This document shows, piece by piece, positions 18,703 through 27,961 of a stretch of 64,000 nt of DNA. The number at the start of each line of letters is the position of its first letter. The stretch's first letter is position 1. A program made the position numbers and the translations under genes. The notes under the pieces are model-generated. The model saw only the letters and a list, made by a program, of their open reading frames with translations. It made no database searches and was not told the DNA's origin. Source of the DNA: Prevotellaceae bacterium (GTDB lineage Bacteria; Bacteroidota; Bacteroidia; Bacteroidales; Bacteroidaceae); contig QAML01000009.1 in the NCBI GenBank assembly GCA_003150315.1, positions 5,973 to 69,972 of the forward strand. The letters are read 5' to 3'.

Positions 18703-18735
18703 GGTTGTTTGTTTTTATTTTTTGATATTACTGAT

Positions 18736-21700
18736 TTATTTCTTTATAAATTTGTAAGAGCCGGACTTAAGTTCGTAAACCGCCTTGCCACCGGCATAAG
18801 ATTTCTTGGAAACCCCTTTCTTGCCTTCCACAATCTTCAAATCACCCATCTTGTTTACAGGAAGCGAGAAAGTAGCTGTGGTATTCGCCGGAATGGAGAA
18901 GGATATTTCTGCACCGGATGCCGTAACGTTCCATTCACTTTCTATGTCGCCGTAAACCGAACGGAATCCGCCTTTGACATTCTTGAAATCGCTATTAATC
19001 TCCGGCTCGATAAGAATATGCTTATAGGCCGGATTATTTTCATCGCGCTGAATTCCGAGGTTATGAGACATTATCCATTCCTCCACCGCGCCATAAGCGT
19101 AATGATTAAACGAATTCATTCCGACATCTCCGAAACCTTCTTTGATTGTATAAGAATTCCAGCGTTCCCACATGGTAGTTGCTCCCTGCTTAACGGGGAA
19201 AAGCCACGAAGGATACTCTGTTTGAGTGTAAAGAGTATAGGCAAGATCGCTGTGCCCATTGTTGGAAAGTACATTTAATATATAAGGAGTGCCGAGGAAA
19301 CCTGTTTGCAATCGATTGCCATCCTCTTTAATTTTGTTGCAAAGGTGTTCCGTGGCTTTCTGTTTAATTTCCTGCGGCAGGATAAGGAATTCGAGCGGGA
19401 GTATATAGGATGTCTGCGTGTTTATGCGGGTTTTCTTTCCGTCGTTCATCACTGTAAATCCTTCTTCATCGAAGAAAGTTTTCACGAAAGCATCGCTGAC
19501 GTTTTTGTAAAGCTTCTCGTAATGCTCCGCATCTGCATCATATCCGAGAGCTTTAGCCATTACCGACATAATTCTTGCATCATATCCCATATAAGCAGTG
19601 GAAAGCAGAGAAATATTCGTGGGAACGGGAGCAACCCAATCGCCCCAATAAGTTGCATCGGGGGCAATGTAGTTCTTTGCTTTGCTTTCAAGATAATTCA
19701 TAAAGTTCTTCATCGACTGATAATGCTCCCTTATAAATTCTTTATCGCCATATTGCTGATACATCTGCCAAGGAATTATAACAGTAAAGTCGCTCCAACC
19801 CGTACCACGCCCGGCAGCAGCTTCAATATTGGCATTGTCTGCGCCATTCATGGTATTGCCGAAGCAAGGATAGTAACCACCGGTATCGCCATTGGAACTT
19901 TTCTGATCACGAACGGTATAGAACCAACGCTTATAGAAAGGTTCGGTCATCATATTGTAAGTGGCGGTACGACAAAAGACATTGGCATCGCCGGTCCAGC
20001 CCATACGTTCATCACGTTGCGGACAATCGGTGGGAACAGCGAGGAAATTACTGCGTTGTCCCCAAACAATGTTATTAAACAGCTGATTTATGTCGGCATT
20101 TGCGCTCTCGTAGTGGCTGAATTGCTCGCCTATCGATTCCAACACTATGCCTTCCACGTCAGACAAGACCGGAGCCGTGTCCAAACCGTCTATAGAGATA
20201 TAGCGATAGCCATGTTGTGTGAAAGGAGGCTCGAAAGTTTCGCCGGCAGCATCGCCTTTGAACGTATAAAAATCTGTGGAAATGGCAGAACGGTAATTGT
20301 CCATATACATATTGCCACGATTGCGTTCGTAGTCAGCTTTCGTAAGAGGTGGGCGGGGATTCTCGGGAGCCTTGTCGGGGAAAAGCATTTCCGCGTAACG
20401 GATTACTATCTGCTGTCCCTTTTTTCCATGCAGATTTTTCAAACGCGGCACACCGGCAAAGTTTTGTCCCATGTCAAAGATGTATCGTCCGCCGATTTTC
20501 TTAACGGATTTTGCTTTCAGAGTTATGTTGTTTTTGATTTTCATACCCACATATCCCTGAATCTCCACGTTTTTATCGGGAGCAGCCAGCACATCCGCGT
20601 GTTGCCATTTGGAATCGTCGAAAGAAACTTCCTTCCAACCGTTAATCTCACGCCTTGCATCATAGATAACTCCGTGATAAAGATTATCCACAAACAACGG
20701 TCCGTTGTCCGAAACCTTCCAGTCGCGGTTTGTAACAAAGCTCTCACTGCTGCCGTCCTCGTAAGTTACTTTCAGCATAGCCATTGCCGAAGGCTTAAAG
20801 CCATACTGGTCGCTCCAACCCGATCCTGTCCAGCCCCAATTGCTGCAGAACCATCCGTTGCCCAATTCTATGGTCAGCGCATTCTTTCCATCGGTCAGCA
20901 TAGAGGTTACATCGTAGGTATCATACATTATGCGGTGGCGGAAATCGGTCCAACCGGGAGCCATATAGGCATCGCCGGCTTTCTTGCCGTTTATATAGAA
21001 GTTGTAGAAGCCTCTTGCGGTGGCGTAAAGCCTTGCACTCTTCACCTTCTTGGCTATATTAACGACATTACGCATCATCGGCGCATTTATCTCCTCGTTA
21101 AACGTCCACGTGTTAAGCTTTCCATTTCCTTCGGCGTTATATGTCTTGGGATCGGAAGCAAGAAGAACGTCCCACTTGGTATCCGACACTGATATTCCGG
21201 AAAATTGTGCATCGAAACCCAGTTGTTGTACATAGCCGATGTCATATAAATGACAATCGCTGCGTCCCACGGAGTCGCGCATGCAATTTACGCCGAAATC
21301 GTTCTTTCCTTCTTTGCTTTTTACTTGTTTTCCGTCAATCTGAATCTGCAAATTATAGTCGCCGCCTCCGTGTACAACCATCCTTACATGGTGATTGGTC
21401 AGAGCCTGCGAGGTTATGATGTTCGAGATGTCAATATTCTGATACTCCACTTTCTTTTTGTAGAACACCGCTCCCGCAACGAGTCTTGCCGGTTTGCGCG
21501 TGTCTATCGTTATATAGCAATAGCTGTCCGCTCCTTTTGCGCCGTAAACAAACGTTGAAGGTCCGGGCTTGCCCACATTCTTCACATCATATTCCAGAAC
21601 AAAGTCGCTGCGATAAGGAGATACCTGTGTGCGCGGCGAAGAAATCCATTGCGCGTTGTCCCATTGCGAACCGAGCAAACCGGTTTCAAACCATGACACG

Positions 21701-22062
21701 GGCGAATCGATTTCCTTTTTCTTTTCATCGGTTACGGTTACACGCCAATAGTAACGTGTGGCAGGCTTCAAGGCTGCGCCGGCATATTTAATGCCCACCG
21801 AAAGTCCCGAATTTGTTTTGCCGGAGTCGTAAACATAGTTGCCTCGATTCAGATTGTCTTCCGAATCGGAAACAACAAGTCTGTAAGCTTTTTGCTCCGC
21901 TCCGTAACGATCGCTCTTCATTTGCCAACCAAATTGAGGCTGCTTCACGTCTATGCCTACGGGTGTCTGCATATATTCGGTGGTCAGTCTTTCTATGGTT
22001 TGCGCCGAAGTCGCAACGCAAAAGCACAGCAAGAGCAATGACGAAAACAAACTTTTCTTCAT
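18736..22062 (-). CDS. Alpha-L-rhamnosidase, GH78
   Basis: The 1108-residue secreted enzyme hydrolyses terminal alpha-L-rhamnosyl linkages in pectin (RG-I), plant glycosides or bacterial polysaccharide. A signal peptide is evident (MKKSLFSSLLLLCFCVATSAQ). N-terminal Ig-like and beta-sandwich domains follow (about 25-560). The (alpha/alpha)6 barrel comes next, with the conserved GH78 motif DCPQRDERMGWTGD at about residue 679, whose acidic residues include the general acid in characterised members. A further helix motif FNHYAYGAVEEW lies later, and a C-terminal beta-domain ends the protein. It is embedded between rhaB and rhaA, so the released sugar feeds the same operon. No SusC/SusD pair is present in the window. 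Confidence 0.95.
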   Translation of the reverse strand: MKKSLFSSLLLLCFCVATSAQTIERLTTEYMQTPVGIDVKQPQFGWQMKSDRYGAEQKAYRLVVSDSEDNLNRGNYVYDSGKTNSGLSVGIKYAGAALKPATRYYWRVTVTDEKKKEIDSPVSWFETGLLGSQWDNAQWISSPRTQVSPYRSDFVLEYDVKNVGKPGPSTFVYGAKGADSYCYITIDTRKPARLVAGAVFYKKKVEYQNIDISNIITSQALTNHHVRMVVHGGGDYNLQIQIDGKQVKSKEGKNDFGVNCMRDSVGRSDCHLYDIGYVQQLGFDAQFSGISVSDTKWDVLLASDPKTYNAEGNGKLNTWTFNEEINAPMMRNVVNIAKKVKSARLYATARGFYNFYINGKKAGDAYMAPGWTDFRHRIMYDTYDVTSMLTDGKNALTIELGNGWFCSNWGWTGSGWSDQYGFKPSAMAMLKVTYEDGSSESFVTNRDWKVSDNGPLFVDNLYHGVIYDARREINGWKEVSFDDSKWQHADVLAAPDKNVEIQGYVGMKIKNNITLKAKSVKKIGGRYIFDMGQNFAGVPRLKNLHGKKGQQIVIRYAEMLFPDKAPENPRPPLTKADYERNRGNMYMDNYRSAISTDFYTFKGDAAGETFEPPFTQHGYRYISIDGLDTAPVLSDVEGIVLESIGEQFSHYESANADINQLFNNIVWGQRSNFLAVPTDCPQRDERMGWTGDANVFCRTATYNMMTEPFYKRWFYTVRDQKSSNGDTGGYYPCFGNTMNGADNANIEAAAGRGTGWSDFTVIIPWQMYQQYGDKEFIREHYQSMKNFMNYLESKAKNYIAPDATYWGDWVAPVPTNISLLSTAYMGYDARIMSVMAKALGYDADAEHYEKLYKNVSDAFVKTFFDEEGFTVMNDGKKTRINTQTSYILPLEFLILPQEIKQKATEHLCNKIKEDGNRLQTGFLGTPYILNVLSNNGHSDLAYTLYTQTEYPSWLFPVKQGATTMWERWNSYTIKEGFGDVGMNSFNHYAYGAVEEWIMSHNLGIQRDENNPAYKHILIEPEINSDFKNVKGGFRSVYGDIESEWNVTASGAEISFSIPANTTATFSLPVNKMGDLKIVEGKKGVSKKSYAGGKAVYELKSGSYKFIKK

Positions 22063-22084
22063 ATCTTATATATTATAGGTCTTG

Positions 22085-23509
22085 TTACTTGTTAGGCGTA
22101 TAAACCTTGGTACCTATTGCTTCAGCCACAGCCTTGCGCATTTCCCAACGGTTTTTGTACAATCCCACAGCCTGAGCCTGAATCATGGCGTTGCCTATTG
22201 CCGTGCCCTCCGAGGGACCTGCTATTACCGGCATGCCTATGGTGTCGGCGGTAAGCTGGCTCATGAATTTGTTAACCGAGCCGCCACCAATGACATGAAG
22301 CTTGTCAATCGTAAACGAAGCCATGCCCTGAAGAGAGGTTATCACTTCGCGATATTTGTTTGCCAAACTGTGATAGATACACGAAATCATTTGCGCATCG
22401 TTCTCGGGAACAGTCATGCCGCGTTCCTTGCAACACTTCTTTATTTCGGCATCCATATTCTCGGGATTGGCAAAGCGCGGATCGTCCGGGTCTATGTACG
22501 AGGGGAAATCTTTCTCCTGCGTAGCCATTGCCTCAATCTGCGCATAGTCATAGTTTCTGCCCTCTTTGCTCCAGCACTTGCGGCTTTGTTCAAGCAGCCA
22601 CATGCCGGTTATGTTCTTCAAGAAACGTGTCGTGCCCTCTATGCCGCCTTCGTTGGTATAGTTCTTTGCGCACGATTCCTCTGTAAGTATAGGCTTTTCG
22701 GTTTCTATTCCCATCAAGCTCCATGTTCCGCTGCTCAGATAAGCAAAATGCTCGTCGCTTGCCGGCACTGCCGCAATGGCGGCTGCCGTGTCGTGTCCCG
22801 CAACAGCTATTACAGGCATGGGCTCTACGCCGAGTTCTTCGGCTATTTCGGGAAGAAGTTTACCTATTTCCGTTCCCGGCTGCACAAGAGGCAGAAGCAT
22901 GTCAGTGTTTATGCCGAGTTTCTCGAGCAAAGGCTTATCCCAGTCGCGCGTTGCGGCGTTTAGCATCTGCGAAGTAGAAGCCACGGTGTATTCGGTGAAC
23001 ATTTTGCCGGTGCAGAAGTACGACAGCAAATCGGGGATAAACAATATCTTGTCCGCGTTCATGCACGGAGCGAATTTCTCTTCCTTTGCCTTGAAAATCT
23101 GGAATATGGAATTGAAATTCATGATCTGTATTCCTGTGTGGGCATACAGTTCCTTGCGCGGCACTATTTCGTATGTTTTTTCGGGGGTGCCCACGGTATA
23201 TTGGTCGCGATAGGCACGCGGCAAACCGAGCAGAGTTCCGTCGGCTGCAATATAACCGAAATCGCAGCCCCATGTGTCAATGCCTATGGAGTCGAGCTTT
23301 ACGCCCAAATCGCGTGCCGCAGCTATCGATTTTTTCAGGTTGTCGAATATTGCGTAAACATCCCAGTAATATTTACCATGTATTCCCATTATGGCATTAG
23401 GGAAACGGTAAATCTCTTTCATCTGAAACGAGTTTTCGGTTACTGTGGCGAGCATTCCGCGTCCGCTTGTTGCGCCAACGTCAAAAGCCAAAAAATTAAA
23501 AGTCTTCAT
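22085..23509 (-). CDS. rhaB: Rhamnulokinase
   Basis: The 474-residue FGGY-family sugar kinase phosphorylates L-rhamnulose at O-1. The N-terminal phosphate-1 loop reads AFDVGATSGRGML, close to RhaB proteins (DxGxxSGR). A second ATP-site segment is seen around YLSSGTWSLMGIETE, and the adenosine region HVIGGGSVNKFMSQLTAD is near the C-terminus. Length matches the family (about 480). It is the first gene of the rha operon, with its own promoter at about 23585-23592. No AraC-type RhaR regulator lies next to it, so regulation must come from elsewhere. Confidence 0.96.
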   Translation of the reverse strand: MKTFNFLAFDVGATSGRGMLATVTENSFQMKEIYRFPNAIMGIHGKYYWDVYAIFDNLKKSIAAARDLGVKLDSIGIDTWGCDFGYIAADGTLLGLPRAYRDQYTVGTPEKTYEIVPRKELYAHTGIQIMNFNSIFQIFKAKEEKFAPCMNADKILFIPDLLSYFCTGKMFTEYTVASTSQMLNAATRDWDKPLLEKLGINTDMLLPLVQPGTEIGKLLPEIAEELGVEPMPVIAVAGHDTAAAIAAVPASDEHFAYLSSGTWSLMGIETEKPILTEESCAKNYTNEGGIEGTTRFLKNITGMWLLEQSRKCWSKEGRNYDYAQIEAMATQEKDFPSYIDPDDPRFANPENMDAEIKKCCKERGMTVPENDAQMISCIYHSLANKYREVITSLQGMASFTIDKLHVIGGGSVNKFMSQLTADTIGMPVIAGPSEGTAIGNAMIQAQAVGLYKNRWEMRKAVAEAIGTKVYTPNK

Positions 23510-23584
23510 CTCTATTCGGTTTTCAAATTATTTTGTCAATATGCTTACACGCTTGCAAAACATTTGCAAAGCAGATTCAATCCA

Positions 23585-23592
23585 CAAAGTTA
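23585..23592 (-). promoter_or_regulatory. -7 box of the rha operon
   Basis: The minus strand reads TAACTTTG, a consensus -7 box about 75 nt upstream of rhaB. No clear -33 TTTG is seen, consistent with an activator-dependent promoter. Confidence 0.55.
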
Positions 23593-23792
23593 AAATTTTC
23601 TTGTTTATATACGATTTTTTAAACACTAATTATTCAAAAAAAATCTGCATTGCGCATATTTGCCGTTGTTTTGAAAGGGTTTTCTCCGCTTTTCCCCTTG
23701 CACATAGACACACTTCACGGATTTCTCCACATGCCGACGGATTTTTTCGCAAGTTTTTCCCCTCATTTTTTCAGTCGTTTGCGGACGCTCCG

Positions 23793-23917
23793 AAAAACAT
23801 AAGGCATCTTGCAAAAAATACAAGCCATATATTTTAAAATACAAGGCACTTATTTTAAAATAAGTGCCTTGTATTTTTCGCAAAAAACGGCGTCTGATTT
23901 TCAACAACTTACAAAGC
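23793..23917 (+). repeat. Dispersed palindromic intergenic element, copy 4
   Basis: This is a near-consensus copy with left end CATAAGGCATCTTGC. The modules are AAGCCATATATTTT, AAGGCACTTATTTT and the inverse AAAATAAGTGCCTT. The right end is TGATTTTCAACAACTTACAA. It lies 5' of rhaB and 3' of the esterase gene. Confidence 0.92.
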
Positions 23918-23940
23918 CCTAAAATTATGCCCTTTCGGAA

Positions 23941-23975
23941 ACGAAAATGCCCCGAGAGCGTTTGCTCTCCGGGCA
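23941..23975 (-). terminator. Terminator of the tandem hydrolase pair
   Basis: TGCCC-c-GAGAGC (23948-23959) pairs with GCTCTC-c-GGGCA (23964-23975) around a 4-nt loop. On the minus strand the stem is followed by TTTTCGTTTC. It lies 25 nt past the gene. Confidence 0.85.
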
Positions 23976-23999
23976 TAGATTCTTTATGAGGATTGGTGA

Positions 24000-24854
24000 T
24001 TATTTCAAATGGTCAAGCCATGCCGAAAGCTCATCGCACATCTGTTTGTGATATTTGAAATCTTTTTTCGCTCCATAGCCGTGTCCGCCGGTAGGGAATA
24101 TGTGCATGGAAGCGTCAACTCCCGCCCTTTTCAGCGCAAGATAGTAACGCACCGAATTTTCGGGATGAACCGCGCCGTCATCATTGCTAAGGAACAGAAT
24201 TGCAGGAGCCTGTCCTGGCTTAACCTGCAAATCGTTGCTATAAGCCTTGTCCATTTCGGGCGTGGGATTGGGACCGAGCAGATTCTTGCGCGAATCGGCG
24301 TGGGTTATAGCCTGGTCCATGGATATGACGGGGTACATGAGAATCTGGAAGTCGGGGCGTGCGTCGCCCACGGAGTGGGTTGCCACCGTGGAACAAAGGT
24401 GTCCACCCGCACTGTGTCCCATTATCCCCACCTTGTGTGGGTCAATGTTCCAATCTTTGGCGTTGCGGCGCACAATGCGCATGGCTTCGAAAGCATCACT
24501 TTCGGGCACCTGTGTAAATCCGTTGGGCATGCGGTATGTAAGAACAAACACCGCCACTCCGCGCTCGTTGAAAAACGGTGCCCAGTCCTTGCCTTCGAAT
24601 TCCGTGGCAAGACCCCAGTAGCTTCCTCCTGGCAATACTACCACAGCCTTGCCGTTAGCCTTGTCGGCAGAGGGAAGATAAGCAAACATCTGCGGCTTGA
24701 AGTTGCGCGTTTGATCGTTGTAAGGTTCGGTGAGATCCCTTCCGTTGGTGTTCGGAAGCCCTTGCGGCCATACATCAACGGTGAAAGTTTTCTGTGCAGA
24801 AGCTGTAAAAGCCCCCATAAACAGCAAGAGCAAAGCTCCTAAGAGTTTCTTCAT
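24000..24854 (-). CDS. Secreted alpha/beta-hydrolase, esterase-type (paralogue 2)
   Basis: The 284-residue protein has a signal peptide (MKKLLGALLLLFMGAFTASAQ). The alpha/beta-hydrolase core contains the nucleophile elbow GHSAGGHLC (Ser), an oxyanion segment PGGSYWG, and a late GGHGYG histidine. Overall it resembles Bacteroidales carbohydrate esterases of the BD-FAE/acetyl-xylan-esterase type, which de-acylate plant polysaccharides; substrate is inference. It lies 17 nt downstream of a clearly related gene, and the two share the PGLPNTNG/DLT start, the GHSAGGHLC elbow and the C-terminal HGxxxKK region. They arose by tandem duplication but are well diverged. Confidence 0.88.
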   Translation of the reverse strand: MKKLLGALLLLFMGAFTASAQKTFTVDVWPQGLPNTNGRDLTEPYNDQTRNFKPQMFAYLPSADKANGKAVVVLPGGSYWGLATEFEGKDWAPFFNERGVAVFVLTYRMPNGFTQVPESDAFEAMRIVRRNAKDWNIDPHKVGIMGHSAGGHLCSTVATHSVGDARPDFQILMYPVISMDQAITHADSRKNLLGPNPTPEMDKAYSNDLQVKPGQAPAILFLSNDDGAVHPENSVRYYLALKRAGVDASMHIFPTGGHGYGAKKDFKYHKQMCDELSAWLDHLK

Positions 24855-24871
24855 GATTTTATTTTATGCTT

Positions 24872-25735
24872 TTATTTGTTATTCAAGTCTCCGAGCCATT
24901 TGAACAGGTCAACCATTTCGCCTTCATGCCATTTGAAATTTTTATGACAGCTGAAACCGTGATCACCGGAGCGATAAATGTGAAGCGAAGCGGGAATGCC
25001 CGCCTTGTGAAGGGCTTGGTAATAAACAACACTGTTTTCTACCGGCACAATGCGGTCGTCGTCGGTAACGAAAATAATTGCCGGAGACTGCCCGGGCTTA
25101 ACCTGTTTTTCGAGACTGAAATAGTTTTCCACTTCAGCCGACGGATTTTCGCCGATAAGGCTGTTGTGAGTTCCCATGTGGGTGAATGTCTTTTCCATGG
25201 TTATTACCGGATACATGAGAATCTGGAAGTTGGGACGCGCATCACCTGTGGCATGCGTAGCAACGGTTGCGCAAAGATGTCCGCCCGCGCTGTGCCCCAT
25301 AACACCTATCTTGTCGGGCGAGAATCCCCATTTGCCGGCATTTCTGCGCAATATGCGCATTGCTTCCATTGCGTCGCTTCCCGGCACAGCCGATTGCCCG
25401 TGAGGCAGACGGTATTTCAAAACCGCAATGGCTATTCCGTGGTCAAGGAAATAGGGCACCCAGTTGAATCCCTCCGTGTCGTAGCACACCACACCGTATC
25501 CGCCACCGGGAATACAGAGCACCGCCTGACCCGTAGCCTTTGATTTTTCGGGAAGGTATACCGTAATCTGCGGCTTGTAGTTTCCCGTGGCATCGTCAAA
25601 GGGTTTTGTCAAATCCACACCGTTTGTATTTGGAAGACCGTCGGGCCAAATGTCCACAACGATTCCTTTGTCTTGGGCAAAGCCCATGGTAACAGCAAAC
25701 ATAAGCAGCGCGAAAGCTGCGACAATCTTTTTCAT
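24872..25735 (-). CDS. Secreted alpha/beta-hydrolase, esterase-type (paralogue 1)
   Basis: The 287-residue protein has a signal peptide (MKKIVAAFALLMFAVTMGFAQ). It has the same layout as its downstream paralogue: WPDGLPNTNGVDLTKPFDD after the signal, an oxyanion loop PGGGYGVV, the elbow GHSAGGHLC, the acid loop around VTDDDRIVP and a catalytic histidine in SGDHGF. It probably removes acetyl or feruloyl groups from plant glycans in the periplasm. It is the first gene of a two-gene operon, and its neighbour in the genome is the rhamnose operon, which also serves plant-glycan use. Confidence 0.88.
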   Translation of the reverse strand: MKKIVAAFALLMFAVTMGFAQDKGIVVDIWPDGLPNTNGVDLTKPFDDATGNYKPQITVYLPEKSKATGQAVLCIPGGGYGVVCYDTEGFNWVPYFLDHGIAIAVLKYRLPHGQSAVPGSDAMEAMRILRRNAGKWGFSPDKIGVMGHSAGGHLCATVATHATGDARPNFQILMYPVITMEKTFTHMGTHNSLIGENPSAEVENYFSLEKQVKPGQSPAIIFVTDDDRIVPVENSVVYYQALHKAGIPASLHIYRSGDHGFSCHKNFKWHEGEMVDLFKWLGDLNNK

Positions 25736-25774
25736 TACTTTATAAATTTAGGTAAGTGATTTCTTTTATCATTG

Positions 25775-25782
25775 CAAATATA
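25775..25782 (-). promoter_or_regulatory. -7 box of the hydrolase pair
   Basis: The minus strand reads TATATTTG. A TTTG upstream (25797-25800) is 14 bp away, shorter than the ideal 19-21, so only the -7 is well supported. Confidence 0.45.
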
Positions 25783-25883
25783 ATTATTCTTTTTTTCAAA
25801 TTCGGAAAAAGGCACGCCGCCAACGTTTATTTTTTACTTTTGCTGCTTTTTGCCGTAAAAAACTCACATTGCGCCCGAACGCA

Positions 25884-25916
25884 CAAAAAAAGCCTCTGCA
25901 AAATCGGCAAAGGCTT
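25884..25916 (-). terminator. Terminator of the glsA-glsB operon
   Basis: AGCCT (25891-25895) pairs with AGGCT (25911-25915), with inner TGC/GCA pairing. On the minus strand a seven-T run follows. It sits directly 3' of the gene ending at 25930. Confidence 0.8.
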
Positions 25917-25929
25917 CGTTTAGTATGGT

Positions 25930-26922
25930 TCAATTCCGTTTGTTTCCCGGAGCTTTGAGCACATCGCGCAAAATAGAAAGCGAATCGGGATTCTTTTGTA
26001 CGAACGTGTCGATGTGGCGAAGGCGTTTCTCTTCGAAAATCTCGTCCACATCAATCAGAATTCCCGTTTCCTCCACATTTCCGAACGTATCGTTCACCGC
26101 CGTACCGAACATTTTCATCGTGGGACTCAATCCCATGTAAGCGTTAACCAATGGCGGAATGTTGAAACCGAGTTTCCTTACCTCGGTATTAAGAATCTTA
26201 TAGTCTTCCTTGAAGTTCGTGCCTGCGAAAAGCTGCTGCAGATAGTTACGGTCGGTTTCTATCCGAATGGGATTCATTGCCGTTACGAGATTGTCCTTGT
26301 CGCCGAAATACTTTTGCAGGAAAAACAGAATCATGTCCCGTCCTTTGCGGTCGAACGAGGGATACATTGTCATTTTTCCGAAGAAATATTTCATGCCTTT
26401 CACCAGGAAAGTCAGCGCGCCAAGCCCGTCCCAAAGATTATCAAGGGTAAACAAACCACGAGAACCCGGACGGGTGCTCTGATACTCCACTGCCACAAAA
26501 GAACGTCCGAGTTCCACGGTGTAAGGCATATATTCCTTTATAAACTTGTCAGAGAAGTGGAACATATGACTTGTTGCCAGCAACGGCTGACCGTCTTTTC
26601 CCATTTTGAAAAGCGATCCCGGGAGATAGCGGTAGCCACCAAGTATTTCCTGTGTCTCGGGATTCCATACAATAAGTTGGCGATACGGCACATCCATTGT
26701 GTCGAATTCGTCAAGATCACAGGCTTTGCCCGTGCCGCCTCCCGCAGCGCGGAACGCAATCTCGCGCAAGCGTCCGATTTCACGAACTACATTTGGAGCG
26801 TTCTGGTATGTTACGACATATATCTCGTTTGCGCGTTTGTTTGTATGCCGCAAACAGCGTTCCGGAGTCAGTTCTTGTGCGAGAAGTTCGCGAGATACCG
26901 GATCAATTATTCTTTCTTCCAT
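25930..26922 (-). CDS. N-acyltransferase, glycine/ornithine-lipid type (GlsB/OlsB-like)
   Basis: The 330-residue protein belongs to the hemolysin-like GNAT acyltransferases (Acetyltransf_5). Family features include REIAFRAAGGGTG near residue 50, ELGRSFVAVEYQ in the middle, and a WDGLGALT segment. In Bacteroides the paired genes glsB and glsA make glycine lipids: GlsB N-acylates glycine with a 3-hydroxy fatty acid, and GlsA then O-acylates it. The adjacent upstream gene (26961-27791) is the expected GlsA-like partner. The pairing makes this assignment stronger than either gene alone. The exact head-group amino acid cannot be read from sequence. Confidence 0.82.
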   Translation of the reverse strand: MEERIIDPVSRELLAQELTPERCLRHTNKRANEIYVVTYQNAPNVVREIGRLREIAFRAAGGGTGKACDLDEFDTMDVPYRQLIVWNPETQEILGGYRYLPGSLFKMGKDGQPLLATSHMFHFSDKFIKEYMPYTVELGRSFVAVEYQSTRPGSRGLFTLDNLWDGLGALTFLVKGMKYFFGKMTMYPSFDRKGRDMILFFLQKYFGDKDNLVTAMNPIRIETDRNYLQQLFAGTNFKEDYKILNTEVRKLGFNIPPLVNAYMGLSPTMKMFGTAVNDTFGNVEETGILIDVDEIFEEKRLRHIDTFVQKNPDSLSILRDVLKAPGNKRN

Positions 26923-26960
26923 TTAATGGTTATGATATTCTTATTTTTATATGCCTTTGT

Positions 26961-27791
26961 TCAAAGGCTGTAGCATATACTTTCAACATATGATGCCCAT
27001 TCCGAAGCGGTTTTCGACTTGTCGAACGTTTGCCAAGGGATAGGTTTCCCCACTTTAAGCACAAAATCCTTATGACGATTGAGATAAGTTTCATCGGCAA
27101 GGAAAAGCATTGCAAAATTTACGGGCGAATGGAAAATTTCGCACAGTCTTGCAATGCGATAAAAGCGATTTGAATTTCTTCCGCTGAAGTGCATTGGCAC
27201 TACATCCCTTTTTGTTGCCACGCTTCTGGTGATGAAAGTTTTTTTCCAAGCCACATCGTGAATCACACCTCCATGTCGGCGCGAGCAAAGTGCCGCAGGA
27301 AACATGAGTATATTGTTATCGCTTTCAAAACCTTCCTTTATGAGCTGCGGAAGATTGCGGTTCTGCGCTCCGGAAACCGTTACAGGAATGCAGAGAGGCT
27401 TCAGCCCCGGCAGAAACATGAGAAAGGAGTTCACAAGATACTTCAGTTTTTCGCCGTAACGGTCGGCAAGCACCGCGCCAATGCCTATTCCGTCGGGACC
27501 TCCCAACGGATGATTGCATACAAAGGTATAAGGACCGTTTTCGGGGGAAGGAAAATTTTCTTCACCCTCTATCTTTATGCGCATGTCAAGGTATTTGCGG
27601 GTGGCATCGAGCCATTTCACGCCCTTTATGTCCTTTACTTCGTCAAGATACTCGTTTATTTCGTCCTCGTGCAGAATCTTTCTAAGCCAATTCAATACGC
27701 ATTTCGGTACAAAGCGTACTTTGCTGCCCAGCTTGGACTCAAGCACCTTTTTAACGTCTATCGTTTTTATCTTATCGTCTGAGTTTGGCAT
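26961..27791 (-). CDS. 1-acyl-glycerol-3-phosphate acyltransferase family protein (GlsA-like O-acyltransferase)
   Basis: The 276-residue PlsC-superfamily protein has its conserved block FVCNHPLGGPDGIG at about residues 88-101, a His/Asp catalytic motif. A second conserved segment, around FPAALCSRR, lies near 153. The protein lacks obvious strong membrane spans. It is separated by 38 nt from the GlsB-like gene and is first in the operon. In Bacteroides such a pair produces glycine lipids that replace part of the phospholipid in the membrane. It could otherwise act on lyso-phosphatidate, but the partner argues against that. Confidence 0.82.
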   Translation of the reverse strand: MPNSDDKIKTIDVKKVLESKLGSKVRFVPKCVLNWLRKILHEDEINEYLDEVKDIKGVKWLDATRKYLDMRIKIEGEENFPSPENGPYTFVCNHPLGGPDGIGIGAVLADRYGEKLKYLVNSFLMFLPGLKPLCIPVTVSGAQNRNLPQLIKEGFESDNNILMFPAALCSRRHGGVIHDVAWKKTFITRSVATKRDVVPMHFSGRNSNRFYRIARLCEIFHSPVNFAMLFLADETYLNRHKDFVLKVGKPIPWQTFDKSKTASEWASYVESICYSL

Positions 27792-27810
27792 GATATTCTT
27801 TATTGCGCGA

Positions 27811-27818
27811 CAAAATTA
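27811..27818 (-). promoter_or_regulatory. -7 box of the glsA-glsB operon
   Basis: The minus strand reads TAATTTTG, 20 nt upstream of the GlsA-like ATG. No clear -33 TTTG is at standard spacing. Confidence 0.5.
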
Positions 27819-27961
27819 GCAAGTTTTTCAATAATCCTTGGGCTTTTTCGCGCATTTTTAACTTTTATATGCCATTATGTCCGTTTCAGCCGCTTATTAT
27901 TCCCTTACGGTTATCGCGGCATTGTAAAAAAACGTAACTTAGCCCTGCAAATTTACACAAA

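Noticed and set aside
17743-21192. Plus-strand ORFs of 511 and 628 residues antisense to rhaA and the rhamnosidase
   Set aside because: Both rhaA and GH78 genes on the minus strand carry clear family motifs; the plus-strand frames have none and share no recognisable domain.
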